A stretch of 64,000 nucleotides of DNA from Merluccius polli (taxonomy: Eukaryota; Chordata; Actinopteri; Gadiformes; Merlucciidae), in NCBI GenBank assembly GCA_030340625.1, contig JAOPHQ010002863.1, positions 184,873 through 248,872 on the forward strand. The letters are read 5' to 3'. A model generated the notes under the pieces. That model made no database searches. It was not told where the DNA came from and saw only the letters and a program-made list of their open reading frames with translations. This document shows positions 43,701-54,317 of this stretch, in pieces. The translations under genes were made by a program, and so were the position numbers. Every line of letters begins with the position of its first letter. Positions within the stretch are counted from its first letter, which is position 1.

Positions 43701-45330
43701 AAGGCGATGAGACGGTGGTGCGAACTCAAGCAGTTTCTTCACGGTAAGGCCTGTTCAGATCAATGATTCGCAACGAGACTGGATGCAAAAGAATGACAAG
43801 ATAACGTTCTGAAACTGCATCGTTCACACCACTGCAACGAGCAGCCACGTGAAGCCGTACGTGGCTATTAAAGCGGTAGAGACCGGGTGCTAGCGCTACG
43901 TTATGCAAGGAGTTGGAAGCTGGCGTTGCACCGGCTCATCCAAAAACAAAACACCTACTCCAGGGACTATATTTTACCTGGAGAAAGACTAAATTAATGA
44001 TAACGTTGCGCTTTCCGGCAACTGGTGAGAGACGAAATATCAATGCAGTGAGTTTACCACTTGTTTTATTGTTATAATTTCCCCTTTTAAAATAAATTGG
44101 TCCAACTCATAGGTTCAGATTTAAAGCAGGAATGTCGGGACATGATGTAAAGCTTATAACATACTTTTAATAAACACTGTACACCTGAACTCTAGTCACT
44201 GTACACCTGAACTCCCGGAACTGGAGCATACTTCCAACCAGAGTGGCTGAAGCGTTGCTGACTTTTGTTTTTCCGCAAACAAGTCATTTTAATGTTGTGG
44301 CCTGTGCTGTTTGCTGATTGGCTAAAGATAAATAGTGCCATCCTTACGTTCTAAAACTGCACTTGGCGATTTGACATGGGAGGTCTTTAGAAACCCCAGG
44401 CAACGGCTTCAGAACGGCTCAAATCCTGATAACACACCAACATTACACCACATGAAAATTAATGAGAAATGTATAAGCTGTGTAAACAAGGTCACAAAGC
44501 TGTAACTAGACTTTAGGGTTGTAATGTTAGCAAACTGAGGTTACAGACGCCTTCCCTTATGGTAGCTTTTACAAAATAGGTTGCTTACGCTGGCTAACAA
44601 TAGCCATTATGCCATCTTTACAACAATGAATACGTATCAACACTGTGCTTCTCATTATTGAAATCATTATGATGACTAATTTGGAAGTTGACGTTTTCGT
44701 CAAGCTGGATCTCTTAATGGGTCCGTAACCACTACTCCCGCCGGCGGCAGAACCAGGAGCTGCCGCTGACAGCGGACTTGATGAAGCCGCTGTGGGCACT
44801 GAAGGAACGGCCCTGGCTGTCAGTCTCACCTGGTCCTGGCTTTGAAATCCCATCCTGAACTCCATCGTATCTCCGGGGAGATAATTCTCCTGTCGGAAAT
44901 GAGCACCACACATGGCAGAGAAATCCTGTCTCTTCACTTGCACGAAACGCACCCAGGCACGAAAGCTAGTACCGTTCCGCTGGAGTTTGTGCAACTTGCA
45001 CAAACTCGCGTCATATGACGCGATGTGGAAAAAAATAGCATTTTTAGGAGTTTTGTTCAAAATGGCTACTTTTTTCCTCTGAATTTGTGCCCTTATATTT
45101 TTTAAAACATTAAATCCTGCATTATCTTTTGAAATGGTCATTTTCAGACGCTGTAGACGGGTGTAGAAAGGTGCTGTAGACAACTTTTTTGCTTTAACAT
45201 ATTCAATTCAATTCAAATAACTTTATTTTTCTGTTAGGAACTTCACATGTGGAGGAGCAGCAGGGTGTGTCCATACCCAACAATACATACAATAAACAAA
45301 CGCATGCACATGCACACACACACACACACA

Positions 45331-45363
<33 letters not shown>

Positions 45364-48300
45364 CATCAGCCCACACTAGACATATGGCAGATAATAACAT
45401 CTTTGCTAAGCCTGGTGAATAAATAAGTAGTTAGTACCTCCATAATGGAGGGGCAATAAATAATAGTTAAAAAAGAGTCCAGGTGTTAAAGGAGAGAGGA
45501 GACAGTTCAAGAAGGGGGTTCAACCATTCAAAAGTCTTATGGATGCTGGGACAAATCTTGACAGGGCTCTATTTGTCCTTAGTGTAGGTGCTCTGTATCT
45601 GTGGCCTGAGGGTAAGAGGCAATACTGGCTGTGTAGAGTGTGTGATGTCCAAAGTGATTTGTGTTGCTTTGTGCTTAGTCCTTTTGTTGTATATGCTGAT
45701 GAGTGATTCCTGCTGTTGTCCAATTATTTTGCTGCTCAGTTTGATGACTCTGTTTAGTGGGTTCCTATGGATGTTGGACAGTGGAGGAAAAAGAGACACT
45801 GCTGGCACTTGGAGTGGATGGTATCAGTATTTGTTTTGAAGTTGAGTTTGTGGTCGATTATTGTCCCAAGATATCTGTATGTGTCAACCCTCTCTATCGG
45901 CTGGTTGTTGACAGTCAGAGTGGGGAAGGTGGAGGGGGCCTTTCTGAAGTCTATTATTAGTTATTTTGTTTTGGTGATATTGAGATCAAGGCAGTTCCGA
46001 CTGCACCAGTCTGAAAAAGTGGCCAGCTCAGACTGTAACTGATCTGATGATGACAATGTCGTCAGAATACTTGATGTATGTAATGTCTGGGTTTGTGCTT
46101 CTGCAGTCGTTGGTGTAGAGAGTGTAAAGAACTGGTGAGATGACAGAGCCCTGTGGAGCACCTGTAGAGATCCTTCTGGATGAGCTGAGGTGGCCGTTAA
46201 CGCTCACTCTCTGGTGTCTACCTGTCAGGAATGAGAGCACCCAGAGTATGAGGTGGGGATTGACCTCCATCTGGATAAGATGATGTCCCATTAGATGGGG
46301 TTGCACAGTATTAAAGGCACTTGAGAAGTCTATGAACACCAGCCGTAGAAATGACTTGGGCTTCTCAAGGTGGGTGTAGGCTCTGTGCAGCAGCGTCAGT
46401 GTGGCGTTGTCTACCCCTCTGTGACGTTTGTACGCAAACTGAAGCAGGTCAGCGTACTTACTGACCTCTGCCTGTAGTTGTGTGATCATTAGCCTCTCAA
46501 AGCCTTTCATGACCAGGGATGTTAAGGCCACAGGTCGATAGTTATTGTCACAGGTGGGGTTACTCTTTTTAGGCACAGGGCATATGATGGAAGATTTCCA
46601 GACTGAGGGGATAGAGTGCTCAGCCAGTGAGCGGTTAAAGAGGTGGCAGTAAACACCAGCAAGTTGGTCGCTGCAGGCCTTCAGCAAGCGGCCACAGATC
46701 TGGTCTGGCCCTGGTGCTTTATTTGGCCTCGTACTTCTCAACACCAGCTCAACCTCCGCCTGCTGCAGCTCCCGATTTACATAGCCCGGCGTCCTAGCAG
46801 TGAGCTCCTCTGTTAGTTTCTCCCTCTCCTGTGAGTAGTCCAATTTCTCAAACCTGCAATAGAACTGGTTAAGGTTCTCTGCCATGTCAATGCAGTCTTT
46901 TTCCCCGGTGGTGGGTAGAGCTGAGTTGTTGTTGGGGAGGCCAGCTAGGGTTTTGACACCTTGCCAGGCATCTCTTGGCTTACCCTCCAGGAAGAGTTTC
47001 TCAACTCTCTCCTATATTCCCTCTTTGCTGCTTTTAATTGTTTATTCAGTTTATGTTGAATGAGTTTGGACTCAATTTTATTTCCAGAGAATAATGCAAT
47101 TTTCTTTTCATTCAGGGTTGATTTCGGGGCTTTTGTTATCCAAGGCTTGTTGTTAGAGAATACCTTAACAGTCTTAGTAGGGACAACCATCGCCTCACAG
47201 AAAGTTATGTAGTCAGTTACCACATCTGCAGCCTCCTCTAGCCTGCGTTAGCACCTCCCACTCAGTGCACTCAATATGAAGTTAATATTGATTGCACAGT
47301 GTAATGGCTACAGAATAATGACAGCAACCATTGCGTGTGCAACCACGCAATGGTACCCTGGTAGCTATCAGCAGCTATCCCCATTAGCTAGCCCCAGTAG
47401 TGGAAATGGCGGATGGTGGAACAACTAAAGTAAAGCCAATCTGATGACACTACTTATATCTGCCTACACTACATTTTTGCATTGAGTATACTACCTGAAT
47501 AAACCTCATGTCGCGACTCGCCAGGCGATCCAGTCAGGCTAACAACCCAGTTCGCTTTTCTTAACACATACGAAAGAATTTGTATCTGCTTTCATGTCTC
47601 CATTATAGACTAAATGAATGAATAAACTCAATAAACTCGATGCTTGTTTGTGCAAAGCAATACTCAAACTATGGTATTACTATGCAATGCACATCATTAC
47701 AATCGCTTTTGCTTGTTCCCAAATTAAATTATGCCAATTTCACTTTACCTCCTCAGTGAACATGCTTCTTTCTTTCTTATTTCCAAAGTGTTGATCGTTT
47801 CTTTCGCGGAGATTTCCAAAAAAATGCGAGTCTTGTGTTGTTTGTGGTGGCTAGGCTGTGAGGAAACGGGAAGCGATCTGGTTTATCTTTGCGTCAGCGG
47901 TGCAAAAATAATACCTCTTTGAAACGCTAGGGTGGGAAAAGATGAAAAGTTTAAGTATAAATCTCCAATAAAATATAACCTGCACAATGCTCTTTAATGA
48001 GTCACAATCACTCTCTCATCTCCGTGTTTCATAAAGTATGTTCACTGTTTTGTGTGTGTGTGTGTTGTGTTCTATCTTGGACCAAAAGCAGCAGGGAGTG
48101 CAGAAGAAGCAGCAGTGCTGTGATGGGCAACACTTGGTCACAGCAGGTAAACACACTCGGAGCGTAGGACGTCTTCAACTGACCTCAGCTTAGGGTTTCA
48201 CATTGAATGTGCTGTAGGTAAGAGTTAACCGCTATTATTTGAGTGTAAGTTGTTAGAAATGGCCCATCTGTCAGCTATTAGTGAGTGAAATATCTCTGTT

Positions 48301-51300
48301 AATATCTGTTTTGAGTTGACTGCGCCTGCCTCTGTATGGGACAATTTAGATTTCAGACCGCTCCCGGCTCATTTCTGTTCGGGGCAACACTTCTCAATGC
48401 CGGAGAAACGTAGGAAGGGAGCAGAGAGGCAGTGAACGTTTTTATGGTTGCTTATTTTCAAAATATTGCGCTCTCTTTACTAACTCTTGAATCTTACCTA
48501 CAGCACCTTTTAAACTGATTTGCTGAGAAATAGCAATAAAACCTCCAGTCCTTTTGAAGAAACGGATGCCTGTCCCTTTCAATCAGGCCATCACTTTCTG
48601 CTGAGCAACAAGGACTCAACATGCTCGTTTTTCTTGTTTCTTTCTCTGCACACAGATGCCTTGTTGGCCTTCAGAAAACACCTGACACCGTTTGAGCAGA
48701 GGGAAATCAAACAGTACAAAGAGGTGTGGTACCTTGGCATAGGTGTAGAGAAGATCCAGGGGCATGACTATGATGACATCAAGGGACACTACAAGAGGGT
48801 AAATACTAATGCGTATCCTCCTGAGGGATCCTACCACAAACCCTGTTTTCAGAGTAGAAGAATGTGCTTTGGTTCAGCGAGATAGTCATATCTATATTTT
48901 TATCTGTTCACAGTTGGTTCTCTATGTAATAAATGGGGTTTTTGAATGCAGGTTATCAAAGACCACATTGCCTACCGCTATGAGGTCCTGGAGGTGATGG
49001 GTAAGGGCACCTTCGGTCAGGTCCTAAAGTGTCGAGACCACAAAACCAAGCAGCTGGTAGCCGTGAAGGTCATTGTGAACAACAAAAGGTATCATATCAT
49101 AATTCAAGCTCAATGTTAGAATGAATCGTTAGCTTAAACTAGCAACATATTCATTCATATTTTACTATTCAAATTACAATCTTCATCTTCAATCCTCAAT
49201 CAATATGCCAATCCATATGCCAGTTACTATCAATTAACTTTAAACCAACCAATCATTAGGTTAGCAGATGATGTGATGGCAGAGGTGGAAATTCTGGAGC
49301 TGCTCCAAAAGAAGGACAAGAATGGCATTGCTAACGTCGTCCACATGAAGGAGCACTTCTACTTCCGGAACCATCTGTGCATCACCTTTGACCTCATGGA
49401 GTGGGTTTGGAAGAAAAGCTTCATATCATGCCCACTCATTTGGAAGTTAGACAACAACAACAAACAAGATGTTTGCGATTAATAATATCAATGCCAATAA
49501 CAATACAAATGTTGCTTCAAATGTTGCTCCGTGCCTGTAAAAAGTATTAGGAGAAAGAGAAAAAGACTAAACTCTAAGCTTAATAAATCATTTTGATGTG
49601 TAATCTTTCCAGAAAAGAGCTGTTTGCAAAGATGGCCGAGAGAGGGTCCAATGGGCTGAGCACCTCTCAGGTGAGGAGCTACGCCATCCCTCTTCTCCAG
49701 AGCCTCCAGTTCCTCAGTAGGACCGGCATCATCCACTGTGACCTGAAACCAGTAGGAGCCCTCATCTACTCTTACCGCCCGGCCCCACCAGATGTGACGA
49801 CTCACATTCCTTTTGTATTGGACATAAGACATATATACACAGACGCCACATTGGCCTTTGGATCATACGTCAACGTTGCTGCCATATTGGGGAGGCCAAG
49901 ACTGGCCTTTCAACAAATACAATACAGGGGAGCTGCTTTTGCTGGTGCTAAATCCTAGTGATTCAGAAGGGGTGGGACAAAAGTTGAACTTAAGTTAACT
50001 TTATGCAAATGAACAAATAGTGCGGTGCGCGTTCAGCCATGTGATTGGACAATCAACATTCAGTGAGATCTGGCGGACTTGTGTTGAATTTGATTTCCAG
50101 GTTTCACTTGACCACGCAAACTCCCAGAGGCAGCCACTAGAGAGGGTGCGTGACATTGTGTGTGGTCGGGCCGGGCCATCGTGCACATTTACAATTACAG
50201 CATTTAGCAGACGCTTTTGTCCAAAGCAACTTACAATGAGGACATTTGTCAAAGGAACATGCAACAATATATCACTGTTGGTACAGTAAGGATTTCACTA
50301 GAACAAGTTTCAAGCACGGCCAATAGCTAAGTTAACCCATTACACAGATAGCTACAACAGAGATAGCTAGGGTAAGATGCTCAGATACTAAGTGCCAAGA
50401 TACTAATGTAAGTGCCAGGACATACGAACATATAAGAAGTGCTTAAGGTTTTGTTTTGTTTGTTTTGGGGGGTGGGGGGGTTAGTAGAGGAAGGAGGCTA
50501 AGTAGAGTTCAGGTGAACTCTGAATAAGTGAGTCTTGAGTCTCCTGCGGAAGCTGGTGAGGGACTCTCCAGTCCTGACATTGGCAGGGAGCTTGTTCCAC
50601 CATTGCGGCACCAAAACAGAAGAGTTGCGACTTTGCTGTGCGACCTTTGCTAGCTCTTAGCGATGGTGGTACCAGCCACATGTCTTGGGGATTCAATATA
50701 ACACAATTATTATTATTATTTATATTAATTATTATTAGGATTTTAGGTTAAAGAAAACTCCTGTCTGTTTAGAAGAACATCCTGGTGTCGAAAGATGACC
50801 CGGAGGTCTTAAAGGTCGCTGACTTTGGGGCAAGCCGTCTGGAACATCAGAACAGTGAGTGTCTGGCTTTTTACTTTTTACAAAAAAAAAACATCCATCT
50901 TAACTATTTCTTTATGAAGCTACCGTTCATTTGAATGATAAACCATGTCCTCCTCCACAGCCTATCCTCTTCTCCAGACACTGCCTTACATGTCCCCAGA
51001 AGTCGTTCTGAATAATTCCTTCAGCAAGCCCATTGACATGTGGAGTCTGGGCTGCATCTTAGCCGAGCTGAAGACCAGCGACGTCCTATTTGATGCGCGC
51101 AATAACGTAGACCTACTGACGCAAATGATAAGGGTAATAAATGAATACCAAGAAAGGTTTGAATATTTCAAAGACCTACTGTGATTCTAATGGGTCTGTG
51201 TGTTCTGAAGCTGATGGGTCCTCCACCGCCGAGTATGCTGGAGAATCATACTCTGCCCCTAGACGGGCTCTCTGGTGAGTAGAAATTTAACTATCCTCAA

Positions 51301-51809
51301 GTTGTTCTCACAAGAGACTACAGAATATCCTTGGCCTCTTGGTTGTTGTGTATGTCAGTTGTTGTTGTTTGATGTTAATGCAGGTCTAAGACAAAGCAGC
51401 AGAATCACCAGGAAGATTCTGTCTGTCGTCCTAAACACGAAGGATGAACTCTTCCTAAATTTCATCCAGCGCTGTCTCGAGTAGGTGCACTTCCACTCTG
51501 ACCCAACTGTGAAGTTTGATACGGTCCCCAAGTCTTCGCTTGTGTATTTATTTTAACATGTGCCATGTAAAGTTGCTATTAGGAGACACAAAGTAGTCTT
51601 GGAGGTTTTAGCATTAGAATGTGTGGCATGGTCAGGTGGTGAGCATTGGTGGGAAATGATTTAGCACATATGTCTTACACAATCAGCAGGTTGCAAATGT
51701 GTTGATTGCTGTTGTTGTTGATGTTGCGATATTAAGATACGAGCCGGCGAAGCGCATGACCCCGGATGAAGCTATGGAGCATCCATGGATTGAAGAGGCG
51801 GTGGAGTAG
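34787..51809 (+). CDS. DYRK4-like dual-specificity protein kinase, 15 coding exons, tandem N-terminal exons
   Basis: Inferred exons, all GT-AG: 34787-34921, 35355-35480, 36326-36451, 37315-37440, 38931-39056, 48089-48146, 48656-48798, 48952-49088, 49260-49400, 49613-49751, 50773-50854, 50961-51133, 51211-51274, 51384-51480, 51737-51809. Phases agree throughout, giving 581 codons. Residues 1-213 are five related repeats. A DYRK-homology box (LTPFEQREIKQYKEVWYLG) lies near 241-259. The kinase domain runs about 290-577: GKGTFGQV 297-304, Lys319, Glu334, HCDLKP 414-419, DFG 436-438, SPE 458-460. The HCD form of the catalytic loop, the DYRK box and NVVHMKEHFYFRNHLCITF point to the DYRK2/4 group, best DYRK4. 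Leu450 sits where the activation-loop autophosphorylated Tyr is expected. The CMGC insert is short. All catalytic residues are present. Phosphorylation targets are unknown. A divergent, fish-expanded paralogue is likely. Confidence 0.8.
35606..35905. repeat. Intronic MITE-like segment co-amplified with the exon units
   Basis: CTTTCACACTGTGATTAGCCC near 35608 and CTAAGCAGTGAACAGTGTAAAAG near 35875-35900 are imperfect inverted ends around GGGCTAA/TTAGCCC motifs. Equivalent segments occur at about 36586-36870 and, interrupted, 37570-38490. It was probably inserted before the amplification. Confidence 0.6.
37614..38243. mobile_element. PIF/Harbinger-type MITE, 624 bp, TSD TTA
   Basis: The element is 37617-38240. 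Its ends AGGTTGATTCATAC and GTGTGAATGGGCCT are imperfect inverted repeats. TTA flanks both sides. Comparison with the other exon units, which lack it, proves the insertion: they read CTCCTTACTTAGCCC without a break. TCCGGA/CCGGAC-rich subterminal parts; no transposase. Confidence 0.88.
39071..40347. mobile_element. TTAA-target MITE 1 (Kolobok- or piggyBac-like), 1269 bp
   Basis: The element is 39075-40343, starting AGGTCTCCTTCACC and ending TGCAATGAGACCT, with TTAA on both sides. The AGG start with TTAA target fits Kolobok elements, though piggyBac relatives also use TTAA. Internal inverted pairs include CTCTGATTGGCTAAC at about 40093 and its complement at about 40131. No transposase was seen. 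Confidence 0.75.
40457..42460 (+). pseudogene. hAT (ZBED-like) transposase, degenerate
   Basis: This copy sits in the large kinase intron. The first block (40457-40918) starts after an acceptor-like TTTACAG and ends at a donor-like GTAAGT. It holds YSATTDLWSS, DDWKLRSRCLQTASFP and MTTDSGTNMV, with the two catalytic Asp residues of hAT enzymes, then ACFGHRLHIAIG. A 560-bp gap includes a retroelement tail. The second block (from about 41484) is broken by a frameshift near 41685: LNLPPLKLVTESPTRWGSRV, then TKALKPLQDFTDALSGDEYV. The end (about 42330-42455) has the dimerisation box PSERAFSTGGNIV and PENVDRLVFLANNL. The BED finger is not visible. Multiple stops make it inactive. Parent family resembles vertebrate ZBED1/4/6-like hAT elements. 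Confidence 0.85.
41080..41390. repeat. Probable non-LTR retroelement tail inside the hAT pseudogene
   Basis: AATCAAGTTGATTGCCAAG, then ACAATACAAGGAATTTGCC and a poor AT-rich stretch with (A)n-rich runs, resemble 3' tails of fish LINEs. The family was not identified. Confidence 0.35.
42461..43355. other. Intronic sequence, no gene; AATA microsatellite
   Basis: Right flank of the hAT copy. ATAATAATAATAAT lies at about 42840-42862. Two copies of a segment containing AACATAAAGCTGGTGTTTTCC lie near 42885 and 42985. No gene was recognised. Confidence 0.5.
43357..43700. mobile_element. hAT MITE terminus split by a Rex1-like retroelement tail
   Basis: AGAGCCCGACCGATTTA begins a hAT-type terminus like the one at 6988. 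It is broken by about 80 bp (TTGACATGGACAATGCACA, then CACAAGGCTAATTTACATC) that resembles a fish non-LTR 3' end. GATTTA appears on both sides of that insert, then the terminus resumes TTTATCGGTAGGCCGAT. Confidence 0.55.
43701..44568. other. No gene recognised
   Basis: Intronic sequence of the kinase gene. It includes a MITE-like start (GGCCTGTTCAGATCAATGAT at about 43746) without a matching partner, and CTGTACACCTGAACTC repeated at about 44170-44215. Confidence 0.45.
44569..45183 (-). pseudogene. THAP-domain protein fragment
   Basis: A minus-strand frame includes RAWVRFVQVKRQDF, then MCGAHFRQENYLPGDTMEF and a variable Ser/Ala/Pro-rich linker. The Trp and the Cys-X-X-His with the following Phe are hallmark residues of the second half of a THAP zinc finger, which binds DNA. 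The first Cys pair is not visible because the N-terminal frame is unrelated sequence. THAP fingers occur in P-element and Kolobok transposases and their host relatives, so this is probably a transposon remnant. A Rex1-like LINE lies immediately to the right. Confidence 0.7.
45200..47230 (-). pseudogene. Rex1-like LINE, 5' truncated
   Basis: Minus-strand coding across several frames. From right to left: a linker (46945-47223, NNKPWITKAPKSTLNEKK, AAKREYRRELRN), then one frame of 285 codons (46028-46885) with the reverse-transcriptase blocks APGPDQICGRLLKAC, NNYRPVALTSLVMKGFERL, FIDFSSAFNTVQP, STGAPQGSVISPVLYTLY and IKYSDD. Thumb-domain remnants continue to about 45540 with stops. Non-coding 3' sequence follows to about 45200, ending in ATTCAATTCAATTCAA-like terminal repeats and holding a CA microsatellite. 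The endonuclease is missing. The block order matches Rex1/Babar elements of teleosts. Confidence 0.82.
45312..45363. repeat. (CA)n microsatellite
   Basis: CA dinucleotides with two CCCA interruptions, inside the 3' part of the LINE. Confidence 0.95.
47231..48088. other. Intron sequence, no gene recognised
   Basis: Between the LINE and the next kinase exon. GTGTGTGTGTGT lies at about 48050-48064 in the polypyrimidine region before the exon. Nothing else was recognised. Confidence 0.5.
49752..50772. other. Kinase intron with a non-LTR/SINE-type insertion
   Basis: From about 50188 a segment reads ACAATTACAGCATTTAGCAG, then ACGCTTTTGTCCAAAGCAAC, a very common teleost repeat tail. It continues to about 50700 with GAGGGACTCTCCAGTCC and GGAGCTTGTTCCACCATTG. 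This resembles 3' parts of fish L2-type LINEs or derived SINEs. Sequence 49752-50187 was not identified. Confidence 0.55.
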
Positions 51810-51813
51810 AGCC

Positions 51814-52062
51814 ATGGTGCTCTTCAGCCACGGGGGCTGGCTTGGGAACACAAGCCTTGAGGAGCACATAGAGAGCTAGGGAGAGGCACTGAGGAGGCTG
51901 GAGGACAGGTGTGGGAACAGGTATCACGTTCTGGACAACTGGCACCAGAGTGACCGGAGCCAGGTCTACCAGCTCCTAGACTGGCTGGCTTTGCTCCAGA
52001 GAGGAGATCCCATCAGAAAGAGTGTGACTCTAGCAGTAAGACACAATAAAGAGGGATTACAG
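51814..52062 (+). pseudogene. GIMAP/AIG1 GTPase-domain fragment behind the kinase stop
   Basis: Five bases after the kinase TAG, in another frame, the sequence reads MVLFSHGGWLGNTSLEEHIES. A TAG follows at 51877-51879, then GEALRRLEDRCGNRYHVLDN and DRSQVYQLLDWLALL, ending at a donor-like CAG|GTATGT at 52062. These match the second half of the AIG1 domain of fish GIMAP GTPases, where a VLFTHG-like strand and CGNRYHVLNN-like block are conserved. GIMAPs are immune-associated GTPases. The upstream half with the P-loop is absent, so this is a fragment. It could be part of the kinase 3' UTR. AATAAA near 52044 falls inside it. Confidence 0.7.
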
Positions 52063-52240
52063 GTATGTCAGCATCACAGGAAGATGCAAGATGGTGGGTA
52101 TGCTCTTGTTGAACAAAGCACACGATTACTAACATTGGTTTTATATGGTGTATTTTTGAAAATTATGTTTTACAGAAAAGCACTTTTGTACCCCTTTTTA
52201 CCAACATAAACACTCACAGTTCTTTAATTTCCTTTCCAGT

Positions 52241-52401
52241 GAGGTTACCCTGTACCAATAACTCAACCACTGGACTGTCCAGCTGACACAAGCACAAGTT
52301 GTCTGGTAGAAGCACCACCAGAAAAGACCAGATCTGCTCTCAATGTCTACATAGACACTACATTAACAACCGAACCCGGCATGCAGCCTCTGGCCTCAGA
52401 G
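52241..52401 (+). other. Possible exon of unknown identity
   Basis: After a polypyrimidine tract and AG (TTTCCTTTCCAG), an open stretch reads GYPVPITQPLDCPADTSTSC and continues without a stop to a GAG|GTAACA donor-like end at 52401. About 53 codons. No family recognised. The acceptor phase is unclear because TGA follows the first AG. It may be a downstream exon of a GIMAP-like or kinase-related gene, or chance. Confidence 0.3.
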
Positions 52402-52424
52402 GTAACAAGGTGCACAGATGAGGG

Positions 52425-53198
52425 CGTTTTCACACCTATAGTCTGTTTGCTTTGCTCCGAATCAGGGACCAATTTGTTACAATGTTGCGTTCGCACCCTG
52501 GTTCGCTCTGTTTTCACATGGCAATATTTCAAAATGACGAAAATTGGTAAACAAAAGCCATGTGCGAGCAAACTGTTCCCTCATTAGTCAGAATCTTTGG
52601 GCGGGAATTTCTTCACTATTTTCTGAAAAGAAAAACAGAAGAACGCATAAAAAATGGAGCAAGCTCATTGCAGCTGTCTCTGGTTGCTATACCAGCGTTA
52701 TCAGTGCGAGTATTACACTAACTTGAACGTGAATCTAGACTTTGTTTTCGAAAATGTGTTGATGCATTTTGTACAAAGACACGCTGCTTTGAGACACTTT
52801 AGTAGGAGAAGGCACGATTTAAATTATGCATACATTATCATTCACCCAACAATTTCTATTCCTAAGCCTACCCACTCGTCATCTGTTGCGTCACAGTGAG
52901 TTGTTTTTGTCTGTTGGGTCGGATTGCATTCTCACTGCAAAGGAACTGCTCCAGAGTGCGCTTGTTTTAGTCCACACCCTAGTGCACATATGTGTCCACA
53001 TATGCCCAAACGAACCGAGCTTGAGGTAGAAATGCTCTAGGGTTCGAAACAAACACTTCAAACAAACTAAGTAGGGTGCTGTCACACCTGAGGTGTCTGG
53101 TTTGTTTTAATCAATGCGCATTTTGACCGATAGTACGGTTTGTTTGGGGTTTGAACGCTCATTCCAACTCTGGTGTGGACCAAACAAACAGTTAACAG
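52425..53198. repeat. MITE-like sequence with TTTTCACACCT motif
   Basis: GAGGGCGTTTTCACACCTATAG near 52428 and TAGGGTGCTGTCACACCTGAGG near 53070 are similar but direct, so two related partial copies are likely. Repeated CAAACAAAC and GGTTTGTTTGG stretches fit a common fish MITE. No gene. Boundaries unknown. Confidence 0.4.
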
Positions 53199-54317
53199 TT
53201 AAAGGAACTATATGTAGGATTGCTCCCTCTCTGGCCAAAACTGTTATTGCAACCAGGTTGTAAATACTGTACAGCGTGGTACTCCCTCCCCCTCCCCCCC
53301 CAGAGTAGCGGTTGCCAGCTTCCCCGTTCCCGGATTACTCAACACAACACTGCGTCTACTAGAAGGAGCAACCACGACAAGTGTTTTACATACTGTTCTT
53401 TGCTTTTATTTAGGTAAAGACCATAGAATTGCCTCTGTGTATGAAGTGTGCTATACAAATACACTTGCCTTGCATAGATCCCTGATAATATTGACCAACT
53501 GCATCACCGTCACCGGGGCTTCATAGTAATGTGTCCGAATAGAGCAGCCCTCTCGGACACACACACTTGCTGTTACCGCTGTTTTATTATCATCCGCACT
53601 CCCACACTGTCACCGGGGCTTCATAGTAATGTGTCCGAATAGAGCAGCCCCCAACGGACACACACGCCAGCTCTGACCGCTGTTTTATTATCATCCACAC
53701 TGCAGTCGGTGTGCAGTAAATGGCACCCTCAATGGTGTGAAATCCTTACATTGAGCAAACGATACTGACTTCGTGAAAACGCCCATGAGGCAACGACGCA
53801 ATGATTCGCTTCAAACATGTTTTTCTAGCAAAAACTGAATAATGGCGATAAGCCAAATATAATTCTAAAGATATACTGCAATAGACTCCAGTGGAAACAT
53901 GGACCATTTTCATTACCCAACTAAAATATATTTGGTAGGCTAATAGTGCAATGTAAACATGTTCACGAATGCATTTAGTAACGTCAGACATTTCTGACCC
54001 GAAACATTTGTAGCTGCAGCCTTCCTTATACAGTAAATGGCTGCAGCTCAGCCTATCTGGCAACCCGGATCATGATACAGTACTGACTTCGCGATTGGAC
54101 GCTAGGCAGAAGGTGGAGCAACAGACCAAAACACAAAATGAAAACAAAACAGTTTTCCTGGTACAGAAATATTGCATTTGAAATTAAATATTCTGGCTGG
54201 ACTACTATTATGTCTGACAAAAATACTTGAAATTAACATGATTCCTCAATGTCTATTGACATATTAGGGTCATTTTATGATTACTTTGAGTACATTTCTT
54301 ACATATAGCTCCTTTAA
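53199..54317. mobile_element. TTAA-target MITE 2, 1111 bp
   Basis: The element is 53203-54313, with ends AGGAACTATATGTAGGA and TTACATATAGCTCCT and TTAA on both sides. Inside, a segment of about 100 bp containing GTCACCGGGGCTTCATAGTA is duplicated at about 53507 and 53608. No transposase. It has the same target and AGG start as the element at 39075, but different sequence. Confidence 0.78.
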
